Assembly (NCBI GenBank): GCA_900110395.1
Contig: FODP01000021.1
Coordinates: forward strand, 55,427-119,426
Direction: 5' to 3'
DNA: 64,000 nt
Origin: Rhodospirillales bacterium URHD0017
GTDB lineage: Bacteria; Pseudomonadota; Alphaproteobacteria; Reyranellales; Reyranellaceae
Shown here: piece after piece, positions 24,180-33,732 of the stretch
How positions within the stretch are numbered: position 1 is the stretch's first letter
Layout: every line of letters begins with the position of its first letter
The notes under the pieces: generated by a model
Told to the model about the DNA's origin: nothing
Databases searched by the model: none
Seen by the model: the letters and a program-made list of their open reading frames with translations, nothing else
Translations under genes and position numbers: made by a program

Positions 24180-25337
24180 ATGAAACAGCTCCGGATTCCC
24201 GCGGTTTATATGCGCGGTGGCACCAGCAAGGGCGTGTTCTTCCTGGCCGATGACCTGCCGTCGGATCCTGCGGCACGCGACCGCATCCTGATGCGCGTGA
24301 TCGGCAGCCCCGACCGCTATGGCAAGCACACCGACGGCATGGGCGGCGCCACGTCGAGCACCAGCAAGGTCGTGATCCTGTCCAAGTCCAAGCGCGCGGG
24401 CTGCGACGTCGATTATCTGTTCGGCCAGGTCGCCATCGACAAGCCGCTGGTCGACTGGTCGGGCAACTGCGGCAACCTCAGTGCCGCGGTCGGCCCGTTC
24501 GCCATCAGCATGGGCCTGGTCGACGCGCCGGCCGACGGCCTGGCGACGGTCAATATCTGGCAGGCCAACATCAAGAAGAAGATCGTGAACCGCGTGCCGA
24601 TGAGCGACGGCGAGGTTTTAGAGCTGGGCGACTTCCAACTCGACGGCGTCGCCTTCCCGGCCGCCGAGGTCCAGCTCGAATTTCTGGACCCGGCCGACGA
24701 CGAAGGCGGCGAGGGCGGTCCGACCTTTCCCACCGGCAATCATATCGATGTGCTCGACGTGCCCGGCCTCGGCAAGGTCGAGGCGACCCTGATCAATGCC
24801 GGCAATCCCACGGTGTTCGTCGATGCCGAGCGGCTTGGCCTCAGGGGCACCGAGCTGCAGGGCGACGTCAATGGCGACAAGGCGCTGCTGGCGCGCGTCG
24901 AGCAGGCGCGTGCGCTGGCCGCGGTCGCCATGGGCGTTGCCGCGACACCGGAGGAGGCGACGGCCAAGCGCCAGCACACGCCCAAGCTTTCCTTCGTCGC
25001 CAAGCCGGCGGGCTACACCGCCTCGGACGGTCGCGCCGTCGAGGCGGGATCGATCGACCTGTTGGCCCGCATCTTCTCCATGGGCGTGCTGCACCACGCC
25101 ATGACGGGTACGGGCGCGGTCGCCCTCGCGGCCGCGGCGGCCATCCCGGGCACCATCGTCCATCGCCTGGCGCCGGTCGGACCCGACGGCCGCGTGCGCT
25201 TCGGCCATCCGTCGGGGACGCTGAAGGTCGGCGCCGAGGTCGAGAAGGACGGCAATCGCTGGGCGGTTAAGAAGGTCATGATGAGCCGTTCCGCGCGTCG
25301 GCTCATGGAGGGCTGGGTGCGGATGCCTCCCGTGTGA
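24180..25337 (+). CDS. PrpF family isomerase (2-methylaconitate cis-trans isomerase-like)
   Basis: A 385-aa protein of the PrpF family, two-domain diaminopimelate-epimerase fold. VYMRGGTSKGVFF near residue 10, GGATSSTSKVVI near 56, and WSGNCGNLSAAVGPFAI near 98 are family signatures; the Ser/Lys/Cys in these are catalytic candidates. PrpF isomerises 2-methylaconitate in the methylcitrate cycle, and close relatives act on 4-oxalomesaconate or other tricarboxylates. prpB/C/D are absent, so the substrate is open. A GTG three codons upstream (24171) is also possible. Confidence 0.85.
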   Translation: MKQLRIPAVYMRGGTSKGVFFLADDLPSDPAARDRILMRVIGSPDRYGKHTDGMGGATSSTSKVVILSKSKRAGCDVDYLFGQVAIDKPLVDWSGNCGNLSAAVGPFAISMGLVDAPADGLATVNIWQANIKKKIVNRVPMSDGEVLELGDFQLDGVAFPAAEVQLEFLDPADDEGGEGGPTFPTGNHIDVLDVPGLGKVEATLINAGNPTVFVDAERLGLRGTELQGDVNGDKALLARVEQARALAAVAMGVAATPEEATAKRQHTPKLSFVAKPAGYTASDGRAVEAGSIDLLARIFSMGVLHHAMTGTGAVALAAAAAIPGTIVHRLAPVGPDGRVRFGHPSGTLKVGAEVEKDGNRWAVKKVMMSRSARRLMEGWVRMPPV

Positions 25338-25347
25338 TACGAACGTG

Positions 25348-26316
25348 ATGATGTTCGACGGCAATCGAGTCACGGCGCACACGCGCTCGCGCTATCCCAT
25401 CTTCCAGTCGCCGATGACCTGGATCGCCCGCGCGCCGCTCGTTTCGGCGGTCTCGGCCGCGGGCGGCATGGGCTTGCTGGAGAACTCCATCCGCGACCTC
25501 TCGGTCACCCAGCGCGAGTTCACGGCGATCCGCGCCGCGACCAACCAACCATTCGGCGTGAACCTGCCGGTGCGCTACCTGCAGATGGATCCCAAGGAGG
25601 AGAGTGCCATCATCGACTGGCTGCTGGGCCAGGGCATCCATTTCGTCACGACCTCGGCCGGCGATCCGACGCGCTACACCCGGATGCTCAAGGACGCGGG
25701 CGTCACCGTCTATCACGCGACGGCGACCCTGCGCGGCGCCATCAAGGCGGTCGATGCCGGTGTCGACGGGCTGATCGTCGAAGGCGCCGAGAGCGCCGGC
25801 CTGCGCAATCCCGAGGAAGTCCACACCTTCGCGCTGCTGCAGGCAGTGCGTGAGAAGGTCGACGTGCCGATCGTGGCGGCGGGCGGTATCGTCGACGGCC
25901 GCGGCATGGCGGCGGCGTTCGCACTGGGCGCCGAGGGCGTCACCATGGGCACGCGCTTCGTCGCCTCGTTCGAGAGCCCCGTGCACCTGAACTACAAGCA
26001 GGCGATCGTGGCCGCGCCCATCACCGGCACTGCCCTGACCGATAACCCGCCCCGCGCGCGCTCACGCGGCCTGCGCACGCCTTATGCCACCGAGGTCGCC
26101 GAGGGCAAGCGCGAGCGCCTGCCGCGCAACGCCACACTCGACATGCTTTACGTCAATGGCGACGTCGACAACACCTCGGGCGCTGCCGGCGAAAGCGCCG
26201 GCCTGATCCACGAGCTGAAGTCGGTACGCCAGATCATCGACGACACGATCGAGAGTTTCTGGCGCGAGATCGACCGGCTTGCGCGGCTCAGGCCTTCCGC
26301 GCGTACCGCTCAGGCT

Positions 26317-26331
<15 letters not shown>
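25348..26331 (+). CDS. Nitronate monooxygenase family (FMN) protein
   Basis: A 327-aa TIM-barrel FMN enzyme related to 2-nitropropane dioxygenase and enoyl reductase FabK. Evidence: PIFQSPMTWIA near the N-terminus, AAGGMGLLEN, GVDGLIVEGAESAG, and VAAGGIVDGRGMAAAFALGA followed by GVTMGTRFVAS (phosphate binding). The catalytic His of class I NMO is not obvious, so a reductase role is possible. The last codons QAPLPR and the TAG stop lie inside a family B repeat, so the repeat seems to have redefined the C-terminus. It starts 10 nt after prpF and may share its transcript. Confidence 0.82.
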
Positions 26332-26478
<147 letters not shown>

Positions 26479-26495
26479 AACCTGAAGATGATGGG

Positions 26496-27302
26496 CTACG
26501 CCTTCAGTCCCGTCAGCTCCAGGCTGAGCGTCCTGAGCTTCTTGCGCGCCGCTGCGTCGTAGGCCTGCGGGTTGGCGCGCGCCTCGTTCATGACGTTGAA
26601 GTAGAGACCGCTCTTGCCCTCGATCTTGGGCGAGACGGCAAGCTGCAGGATCGCCTCGGCGCCGGTCTCGACCTTGCTCATGGGCGATACGCCGGCGCGG
26701 CGCACCATCGTGGTGTTCATGTAGGTCGAGGGATGCAGCGCGTTCACGATCACGCCCGAGCCTGAAAGCTCCTGGGCGAGGTCGACGGTGAACAGGATCT
26801 GCGCCAGCTTGCTCTGGCAGTAGGCGGCGACGCCGCTGTACTGGCGCGTCAGCATGACGTCGGAAAAGTCGATGGCCTGCTGTCCGGCCGACGAAACATT
26901 GACGATGCGCGCCGGCGCTGACGCCTTGATGAGCGGCAGCAACTCATGGGTGAGCAGGAAGCCCGCGAGGTAGTTGACGGCAAAGCGCAGCTCGTGGCCG
27001 TCGGCGCTCGTCTGGCGCCCGGCGCCGGCCGTGCCGATGCCTGCATTGTTGATCAGCAGCTCCAGGCGGTCCGTCGCCCGGCGCACCTCTCCAGCCAGCC
27101 GCCTGACTTCCGCCAGTGAGGCGAGGTCGGCGGGCAGGAACGTCGCCTTGCCGCCCGCCTGCGCGATCTCCTTGACCAGCGCCTCGCCGCGCTCGCGGTC
27201 GCGACCATGCGCCAGCACCCGCCAGCCGTCCTTGCCCAGCGTTTTCGCCACGACGCGGCCGACCCCGTCGGTGGCGCCCGTCACCAATGCCGTCTTCGCC
27301 AT
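26496..27302 (-). CDS. Short-chain dehydrogenase/reductase (SDR)
   Basis: A 268-aa NAD(P)-dependent oxidoreductase. Cofactor motif TGATDGVGR (near residue 8), NNAGIG, VNVSSAGQQ (catalytic Ser) and YCQSK (Tyr/Lys) are present. The tail HPSTYMNTTMV is like retinol-dehydrogenase/light-dependent protochlorophyllide reductase-type SDRs. ATG 27302 has GAGGTGG upstream. It is divergent from the amidohydrolase gene (47 bp). Substrate unknown. Confidence 0.87.
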   Translation of the reverse strand: MAKTALVTGATDGVGRVVAKTLGKDGWRVLAHGRDRERGEALVKEIAQAGGKATFLPADLASLAEVRRLAGEVRRATDRLELLINNAGIGTAGAGRQTSADGHELRFAVNYLAGFLLTHELLPLIKASAPARIVNVSSAGQQAIDFSDVMLTRQYSGVAAYCQSKLAQILFTVDLAQELSGSGVIVNALHPSTYMNTTMVRRAGVSPMSKVETGAEAILQLAVSPKIEGKSGLYFNVMNEARANPQAYDAAARKKLRTLSLELTGLKA

Positions 27303-27349
27303 GTTGCCACCTCTTGCGCGAACCATAGACTATGACGACAGGAGTGGTC

Positions 27350-28663
27350 ATGGCGAACAGGCTTCACATCCGCGGCGCTCAGGTCGTCACCATGGACGAG
27401 ACGCTGGGCGACTTTCCAACCGCCGACATTCTGATAGAGGAAGGCGCGATCCTGGCGGTCGGCCGCTCGCTCGATGCGGCGGGCGCCGAGACGATCGATG
27501 CCGCCGGCATGATCGCGCTACCCGGCATCATCGACGCTCATACCTGCCTGTGGCAGACCGTGCTGCGCGGCTGTGTGCCCGACCTGTGGCCCGGCGGCTA
27601 TTATTCGAAGTTCCTCCCGCTGCGCAGCCGCTACACGGCGGAGGACAATTTCAACGCCGCCTGGATCGGCGGCTTCGAGATGCTGTCCTACGGCACGACC
27701 ACCGTCGTCGACTATTGCCACGACATCCGCAGTCCCGCCTTCGCCCCGGCCTCGCTGGCGGCGTTGAAGGAGACCGGCATCCGTCATCTGTTCCAGTATT
27801 CGTTCATGCCGGTGGCGCCCGACGAGTTCGCCGAGCCGCAGGATCGCCTGGCCGACGGGCGGCGCGTCTATGACGAGTTCCACGACCCCAAGAGCCTTAC
27901 CACCATCGGCTTCGGCGTCGAATCGATCGGCGCACCGGAGCTCGAGACGCAGCTCGCCTTCGCACGTGCGCTCAAGGCGCCGAGCTGCATCCACGTCAAC
28001 GAGACCGGCACCATCGACAAGCTCGCCAACCAGGGCTTGCTGGGCCCCGACCTGCTGGTGATCCACGGCAACCTTTTGAGCAACCCCGAGCTCGAGCGCA
28101 TGGCGAGCGCCCGCATGCCGCTCTGCTTCACGCCCACGGCCGACACCCAGGGCACGCCGGCCGACGTCGTGCGCCGCGCCATCGAGCGCGGGGTCGACGT
28201 CGTCTTCGGCTGCGACATCCCCTGCACCGTGGCTTCCGACACGCTGGGCCAGCTGCGCGTCATGTTCAACGTCCAGGGCTATCTCGACGGCGCCATGGAA
28301 CGCAGCTTCTCCAGCGTGCTGGGCCGCCGGCCGCCGGTGCGGCCGGGCCTGCCGCTGCTGACGCCGTGCAAGCTGATCGAGACCGCCACCATCACCGCCG
28401 CGCGCGTGCTGGGGTTGGCTGATCGCATCGGCTCGCTGACGCCCGGTAAGCGTGCCGACATCGTCCTGATCCGCAAGGGTCCGTTCGGCGATTCCGTGGT
28501 CGACGACGCCTGCGCCCATGTCCTGCTGCAGACCAGCCCGCGCGACATCGACACCGTGCTGGTCGACGGCAAGCCGTGCATGAAAGGCGGCGTGCTGGCC
28601 GGCTTCGATGCCCGGCGGGCGGCGGCGATGGTGTCGGACTCGCGAAAGCGTATCCTGGGCTGA
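27350..28663 (+). CDS. Amidohydrolase family protein with HxC in place of HxH
   Basis: A 437-aa protein of the TRZ/ATZ-like (chlorohydrolase/cytosine deaminase) branch of amidohydrolases. These enzymes deaminate or dechlorinate N-heterocycles with one metal. The usual HxHxWQ motif reads H64-T-C66-L-W-Q, so the second metal His is Cys. HVNETG, VIHGNLLS and GCDIPCTVASD keep the later His and Asp positions. Metal binding may be altered or lost. ATG 27350 has GGAG (27341). It is followed 2 nt later by a small kinase gene. Confidence 0.85.
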   Translation: MANRLHIRGAQVVTMDETLGDFPTADILIEEGAILAVGRSLDAAGAETIDAAGMIALPGIIDAHTCLWQTVLRGCVPDLWPGGYYSKFLPLRSRYTAEDNFNAAWIGGFEMLSYGTTTVVDYCHDIRSPAFAPASLAALKETGIRHLFQYSFMPVAPDEFAEPQDRLADGRRVYDEFHDPKSLTTIGFGVESIGAPELETQLAFARALKAPSCIHVNETGTIDKLANQGLLGPDLLVIHGNLLSNPELERMASARMPLCFTPTADTQGTPADVVRRAIERGVDVVFGCDIPCTVASDTLGQLRVMFNVQGYLDGAMERSFSSVLGRRPPVRPGLPLLTPCKLIETATITAARVLGLADRIGSLTPGKRADIVLIRKGPFGDSVVDDACAHVLLQTSPRDIDTVLVDGKPCMKGGVLAGFDARRAAAMVSDSRKRILG

Positions 28664-28665
28664 CC

Positions 28666-29145
28666 ATGCCGACGCTCTATCTCCTGTGCGGCAAGATCGC
28701 CGCCGGCAAGTCGACCCTGGCCCGCCAGCTTGCGTCGCGTCCGGCGACGCTGCTGATCAGCGAGGATCACTGGACGTCGACCCTGTTCGCCGATGACCTG
28801 AAGACGATCGAAGACTACGGCCGGCTCTCGGCCCGGCTGCGCGCCGCCATGGCGCCGCACATCGTCGATATCCTTCGCCAGGGCCTGTCCGTGGTTCTCG
28901 ACTTCCAGGCCAATACCGTCCGCGTCCGGGGCTGGATGCGGTCGTTGATCGCCGAGGCGGGCGTGGCGCACGAGCTTCATGTGCTCGACGTGCCGGACAA
29001 GGTCTGCAAGCAAAGGCTGCGCGCCCGCAATGCCGGCGGCGAGCATCAGTTCCAGGTGAGCGACGCGGAGTACGAGCAGTTCACCGCCCACTTCGTCCCG
29101 CCGGGAGCGGAGGAGAGCTTCAACGTCATCGTCCACAAGGCCTGA
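28666..29145 (+). CDS. P-loop AAA/kinase-like ATPase, small
   Basis: A 159-aa protein with Walker A CGKIAAGKST (near residue 8) and a probable switch or catalytic Asp/His in LISEDHW. Later VVLDFQANTVRVR and RLRARNAGG look like the LID region of small kinases (AAA_33, zeta-toxin-like). It likely phosphorylates a small molecule. It starts 2 nt after the amidohydrolase stop, so the two are probably co-transcribed, but no shared pathway is evident. Confidence 0.78.
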   Translation: MPTLYLLCGKIAAGKSTLARQLASRPATLLISEDHWTSTLFADDLKTIEDYGRLSARLRAAMAPHIVDILRQGLSVVLDFQANTVRVRGWMRSLIAEAGVAHELHVLDVPDKVCKQRLRARNAGGEHQFQVSDAEYEQFTAHFVPPGAEESFNVIVHKA

Positions 29146-29165
29146 ACGGGCGAAGCGGCCGTTTT
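29145..29165 (+). terminator. Rho-independent terminator
   Basis: AACGG (29145-29149) pairs with CCGTT (29159-29163), followed by TT. It overlaps the last base of the kinase stop codon and ends that operon. TATAGT at 29171-29176 just after could be the -10 of the next small gene. Confidence 0.5.
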
Positions 29166-29205
29166 CGTGCTATAGTTCAGTCCCCTTCTAAGAAAGAACA
29201 ACAAG

Positions 29206-29403
29206 ATGACGCTGTTGGAGGAACTGAACTGGGTGGCGACGCACGTCGCTCCCTACGAGCTGCCGCCCGTCTGTCCCTGGTGCAGTGCCGGTCACATGCA
29301 AGTGATCGAGGAAACCCCCGACCCCAACTTCGGGGCGTTGGGCGTGAGCAGCCGGGTCTTGCGCTGCGACGCGCCGACCTGCGGCAAGCTCACCGAGGCC
29401 TGA
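29206..29403 (+). CDS. Small Zn-ribbon-like hypothetical protein
   Basis: A 65-aa protein with VCPWCSAGH and RCDAPTCGK, two Cys pairs about 30 residues apart, as in a zinc ribbon. AAGAAAG lies 10-16 nt upstream of the ATG. It has its own possible -10 (TATAGT) and a terminator in front, supporting an independent gene. I do not recognise the family. It ends 9 bp from the convergent amidase remnant. Confidence 0.6.
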   Translation: MTLLEELNWVATHVAPYELPPVCPWCSAGHMQVIEETPDPNFGALGVSSRVLRCDAPTCGKLTEA

Positions 29404-29412
29404 CGCCGCCTC

Positions 29413-30808
29413 TCAATCGATGGGCGGCCGCTTCGCCGCCCACGGCCGCACGGCCTCGAACGCGGCCGACATCTGCAGCACGCCAAGATCGTCGAACCGC
29501 CGGCCGACGATCTGCAGGCCGACCGGCAGGTCGTCCCTGGTGAAGCCGCACGGCACCGACGCCGCCGGGTTCTGCGACAGGTTGAAGGGGTAGGAGAACT
29601 CGGCCCACGACAGCCAGTCCCACGGATGCTGCGGCCAGTGCCGGGGCTGCAGCAGCTCGGCCGGGAAGGCCGCGACCGACACCGCGGGCGTCAGCAGGAA
29701 ATCCCAGTCGTCGAAGAAGTGGTTGATCTCGGCGCAGTAGGCGTATTTCACCAGCCGCGTCTTCTGGTACTCGGCCATCGTGATCTTCGAGCCGGCCTCG
29801 ATGCAGGCGACGAAGCCCGGATCCATGCGGTCGCGGAACTCGGGCAGCCGCTCGACATGGCGCTGGAAATGCGCCGGCCAGAAGAAGCGCGCCAGCTCGG
29901 GCCCCTTCGGTCCCCACGGCGTCTTCACCTGCTCGACCGGCCAACCCAGCTCCTTCTCGAAGGCGCCGACGGCCTTGGCGACCAGCTCGGCCACCTCTGG
30001 ATCGACGCGGGCATGGTCGAGGTCCGGGCTGTAGGCGAGGCGCGGCGCCCGCGGCCGGCGCTGCAGGTGGCGTGGGTAGTTGGCCGGCTGGGCCTCCAGG
30101 CTGGTGTGGTCGTCGGGATGCGGCCCGGCCATGGTGCGCAGCATCAGCGCGGCGTCGCCGACCGTGCGGGTGAGCGGCCCGAGATGCACGGTATGGTCGC
30201 TCGCTGCCACCGGTGACTGCGGCACGCGGCCATAGGTCGGCTTCAGCCCGAACACGCCGCTGAAATGCGCCGGCATGCGGATCGAGCCCGCGCCGTCGCT
30301 GCCCTGGTGCAACGGGCCGTAGCCCGCCGCCGCGCCGACGCCGGCGCCGGCCGACGAGGCGCCGGCATTCAGGCCGTGCTTCCAGGGATTGTGGGTGATG
30401 CCGGTCAGCGGGCTGTTGCTGACGCCGCGTCGTCGTCTTGCCGAGGATGACGGCGCCGGCGCCGCGCAGGCGCGCCACCATGGCGTTGTCGGCCGTCGCG
30501 ACCTCACCGCGGCGCAGGTGGGTGCCATACTCGATCTGCATGCCCCGCACGGCCTCGTGGTCCTTGATCGTCACCGGCACGCCGTGCAGCGGCCCGATCG
30601 GCCCGCCCGTCGCCAGCGCGCGGTCGGCGGCCTCGGCCGCATCCATCGCTTCCTCGGCTGCCAGATAGGCGAAGGCATTGAGCTTCGGTTCCAGTCTCCT
30701 GACGCGATTCAGCACCGCCGACGTGATTTCGACAGACGACAATTTCTTGGCGCGGATGGCGTCGGCCAGTTCGGTGGCCGGGGTGAAGCAGAGATCGGTT
30801 TCGTTCAT
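29413..30808 (-). pseudogene. Amidase (amidase signature family), frameshifted
   Basis: The gene would encode an amidase of about 470 aa, but the frame changes near 30426. The first part (from ATG 30808) has the catalytic Lys in VTIKDHEAVRG and ends at VILGKTTT. The second part resumes with GVSNSPLTGITHNPW and carries the cis-Ser (GASSAG) and nucleophile Ser (GSDGAGSIR). Family members normally have a PEFGWK-like hexapeptide between TTT and GVSNSP. Its absence plus the shift fits loss of about 17 nt. All triad residues survive but in two frames, so the gene is probably inactive, or the assembly has an error here. Confidence 0.82.
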
Positions 30809-30911
30809 GATGGAACCCTACACCATCGCCGCCTTGCCGCGCCGGATTTGCAGTGGCAGTTTCACTGGGCTCATCGCGCCTCTACGGAGTCCTTATTTGC
30901 AGGAGAGGGCC

Positions 30912-32633
30912 ATGGCCGCTCAATTCGATCTTATAGTGCGCAACGGCACCGTGCTCGACGGCACGGGTGGTCCGGCGCGCGAGGCCGATGTCGCCGTGCA
31001 GGACGGCCGCATTGCCGCCGTGGGCCACGTGGCCGGCGCGGGACGCGAGGAGATTGACGCCAAGGGGCTCGCCGTCACGCCGGGCTTCGTCGACATCCAC
31101 ACCCACTACGATGGCCAAGCGACCTGGGACCAGCGCTTCGTGCCGTCCTCGGGACATGGCGTCACCACGGTGGTGATGGGCAATTGCGGTGTGGGCTTCG
31201 CGCCCTGCCGGCCGCAGGACCGCGACACGCTGATCAAGGTCATGGAAGGCGTCGAAGACATTCCCGAGCTGGTGATGCGCGAGGGCGTGCCGTGGAACTG
31301 GCAGAGCTTCCCCGACTATCTCGACGCCCTGGCGCAGCGCCGCTGTGACATCGACTTTGCGACCCAGGTGCCGCATGCGCCCTTGCGCGTCTTCGTCATG
31401 GGCCGCCGCGGCGTCGACCGCGAGCCTGCGACGACGACCGACATGGCGGCGATGGCGTCTCTCGTGGAGGAGGGGTTGCAGGCGGGCGCGCTCGGCTTCA
31501 CCACCTCGCGTTCGCTGTTCCATCGCACGCCCGACGGCGCGCTCACGCCCACCATCACTGCCGGCGAGGAAGAACTGGCGGCGATCGCCCGCGGCATGCG
31601 CCGGGCTGGCAAGGGCGTGATCCAGCTTCTGGACGACTTCCAGGACGCCACGCCCCAAGGCTCGACCGAGTTCGCCATGCTGCGCCGCCTGGTCGAGATC
31701 TCGGGTCGGCCGCTCTCCTTCACCCTTTTGGACATCTCGCTCTATCCCGGCCGTTGGAAGACGCTTCTGCAGGAGGTCGAGCGCGCCAATCGCGACGGCC
31801 TGCCGATCCGGGGCCAGGTGGCGGCGCGGCCGGTGGCGATCCTCTATGGACTGGAACTGTCATTCCATCCCTTCTCGACCTGCCCGAGCTATCGCGCGAT
31901 CGACGGCCTGCCGCTGGAAGCCAAGCTGGCGCGGCTACGCGACCCCGCGATGCGGGCGCGGCTCCTGAAGGAGGAGCCGGTCTACAGCAATCCCAACATG
32001 CTGGCGTTCATGCGCAACGTTGCCAACATGTTCGTGCTGGGCGATCCGCCAAACTACACGCCACCCGCCGCCGAGCGCCTCGACGCGCGCGCCGCCGCGC
32101 TCGGCATCACGCCGCTGGAGCTCGCCTACGACCTGCTGGTGTCGGGCGACGGCCGCACCATCCTGTTCCATCCCGGCGCCAACTACACCGACTGCTCCGA
32201 CGCCAACATGGCGAGCATGCTGCGCCACGAGAACACCGTGATGGCGCTGGGCGACGGCGGCGCGCATTACGGCCTGATCTGCGACGCGAGCTATCCCACG
32301 CACGCCCTGACCTACTGGACGCGCGACCGCCAGGGCGAACGCTGGCCGCTCGCCTGGACGGTGCACCAGCTCACCGACGTGCCCGCGCGCACCGTCGGCC
32401 TCGGCGATCGAGGGCGGCTGGCGGCGGGCTACAAAGCCGACATCAACCTGATCGACCTCGACCACCTGCGTGTCGCCGCTCCGCATCCGGTGCACAACCT
32501 GCCCGGCGGCGGCCGGCGCCTGGAGCAGAAAGCCGAGGGCTATCGCGCCACGGTTGTCGGCGGCGAGGTCACGTATCGCGATGGCGCGTTCACGGGTGCG
32601 CTGCCCGGCCGATTGGTCCGCGGCGCTCGTTGA
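30912..32633 (+). CDS. N-acyl-D-amino-acid deacylase family amidohydrolase
   Basis: A 573-aa metal-dependent amidohydrolase. It has the opening FDLIVRNGTVLDGTGGPARE, the metal motif DIHTHYDGQ near residue 65, NCGVGFAPC (the D-aminoacylase Cys region) near 98, and LGDGGAHYG and PARTVGLGDRGRLAAGYKAD in the C-terminal part. The family releases D-amino acids from N-acyl forms, and paralogues hydrolyse other amides. AGGAGAG sits 5 nt upstream of ATG 30912. Divergent from the broken amidase. Confidence 0.85.
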   Translation: MAAQFDLIVRNGTVLDGTGGPAREADVAVQDGRIAAVGHVAGAGREEIDAKGLAVTPGFVDIHTHYDGQATWDQRFVPSSGHGVTTVVMGNCGVGFAPCRPQDRDTLIKVMEGVEDIPELVMREGVPWNWQSFPDYLDALAQRRCDIDFATQVPHAPLRVFVMGRRGVDREPATTTDMAAMASLVEEGLQAGALGFTTSRSLFHRTPDGALTPTITAGEEELAAIARGMRRAGKGVIQLLDDFQDATPQGSTEFAMLRRLVEISGRPLSFTLLDISLYPGRWKTLLQEVERANRDGLPIRGQVAARPVAILYGLELSFHPFSTCPSYRAIDGLPLEAKLARLRDPAMRARLLKEEPVYSNPNMLAFMRNVANMFVLGDPPNYTPPAAERLDARAAALGITPLELAYDLLVSGDGRTILFHPGANYTDCSDANMASMLRHENTVMALGDGGAHYGLICDASYPTHALTYWTRDRQGERWPLAWTVHQLTDVPARTVGLGDRGRLAAGYKADINLIDLDHLRVAAPHPVHNLPGGGRRLEQKAEGYRATVVGGEVTYRDGAFTGALPGRLVRGAR

Positions 32634-32640
32634 TCTAAGC

Positions 32641-32665
32641 TCCTCCCAACGAAGGGTAGGGAGGA
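32641..32665 (+). promoter_or_regulatory. Hairpin enclosing the SD of the alpha/beta hydrolase gene
   Basis: TCCTCCC (32641-32647) pairs perfectly with GGGAGGA (32659-32665), the whole Shine-Dalgarno sequence of the gene at 32670. Loop 11 nt. Closed, it would block ribosome entry; there is no T tract to suggest a terminator. Confidence 0.5.
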
Positions 32666-32669
32666 TTGC

Positions 32670-33722
32670 ATGAAGCGCGTGCTTGTCGCGTTGATCCTGG
32701 CGTTGATCGCCGCGCCGGCGATTGCCGCCGATTATCCGGCACCGAAGACCGGCGAGTGGGTCGCCAAGGACTTCAAGTTCCATACCGGCGAGGTCATGCC
32801 CGAGCTGCGGCTGGCCTACACCACGGTCGGCGATCCCTCTGGCCAGCCGGTGCTCGTCCTGCACGGCACCACGGGCTCGGCCGCCAGCATGTTGACGCCG
32901 GCCTTTGCCGGCGAGCTGTTCGGTGCCGGCCAGCCGCTCGATGCCGCCCAGTACTACATCATCATCCCCGACTCGATCGGCCACGGGAAGTCTTCCAAAC
33001 CCTCCGACGGCCTGAAGACCAGGTTCCCCCGGTACAACTACGCCGACATGGTCGATGCGCAGTACCGGCTGGTGAAGGAGGGGCTCGGCATCAACCACCT
33101 GCGCCTGGTCATCGGCAACTCGATGGGCGGGATGCACACTTGGCAGTGGGGCGTCCAGCATCCCGACTTCATGGATGCGCTGGCGCCGATGGCCTCGCAG
33201 CCGACGGCGATGGCCAGCCGCAACTGGATGTTGCGCCGCCTGATCATCGATTCGATCCGCAACGACCCCGACTGGAAGGAGGGAAACTACACGACCCAGC
33301 CCAAGGCCTTCCGGACGGCGGCCGTGTTCTTCAACCTCGCCACCAACGGCGGCACGCTCGCCTACCAGAAGATGGCGCCGACGCGCGAGGCCGCCGACAA
33401 GCTTCTCGACCAGCGGCTCGCCGCCCTGACGAACGCCGACGCCAACGACTATCTCTATCAATGGGAAGCGTCGGGCGACTACGATCCGTCGCCTGATTTG
33501 TCGCGCATCAAGGCCGCCGTATTGGTCATCAATGCCGCCGACGATGAGCGCAATCCGCCCGAGACCGGGCTCACCGAAGCCGCGCTGAAGCAGATCAAGA
33601 GCGCCCGCCTGTTGCTGATCCCGGCCAGCGAGGAGACGCGCGGCCACGGCACGACTGGCATGGCGAAATTCTATAAGCTGCCCTTGGCCGAATTGCTGCA
33701 AAGTACACCGGCAGTCAGATAG
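32670..33722 (+). CDS. Secreted alpha/beta hydrolase, homoserine acetyltransferase (MetX)-like
   Basis: A 350-aa protein with a signal peptide (cleavage near AIAA-DYP, about 20). The alpha/beta-hydrolase triad is clear: nucleophile Ser in GNSMGGMHTW, Asp in NAADDERNPP and His in RGHGTTG. LAYTTVGDPSGQPVLVLHG and IPDSIGHGKSSKPSDG match the MetX-like branch, but an exported copy is not a methionine biosynthesis enzyme; hydrolysis of an ester or amide in the periplasm is likelier. It follows the deacylase by 36 bp and may share its transcript. Confidence 0.85.
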   Translation: MKRVLVALILALIAAPAIAADYPAPKTGEWVAKDFKFHTGEVMPELRLAYTTVGDPSGQPVLVLHGTTGSAASMLTPAFAGELFGAGQPLDAAQYYIIIPDSIGHGKSSKPSDGLKTRFPRYNYADMVDAQYRLVKEGLGINHLRLVIGNSMGGMHTWQWGVQHPDFMDALAPMASQPTAMASRNWMLRRLIIDSIRNDPDWKEGNYTTQPKAFRTAAVFFNLATNGGTLAYQKMAPTREAADKLLDQRLAALTNADANDYLYQWEASGDYDPSPDLSRIKAAVLVINAADDERNPPETGLTEAALKQIKSARLLLIPASEETRGHGTTGMAKFYKLPLAELLQSTPAVR

Positions 33723-33732
33723 AGGTGACGAC

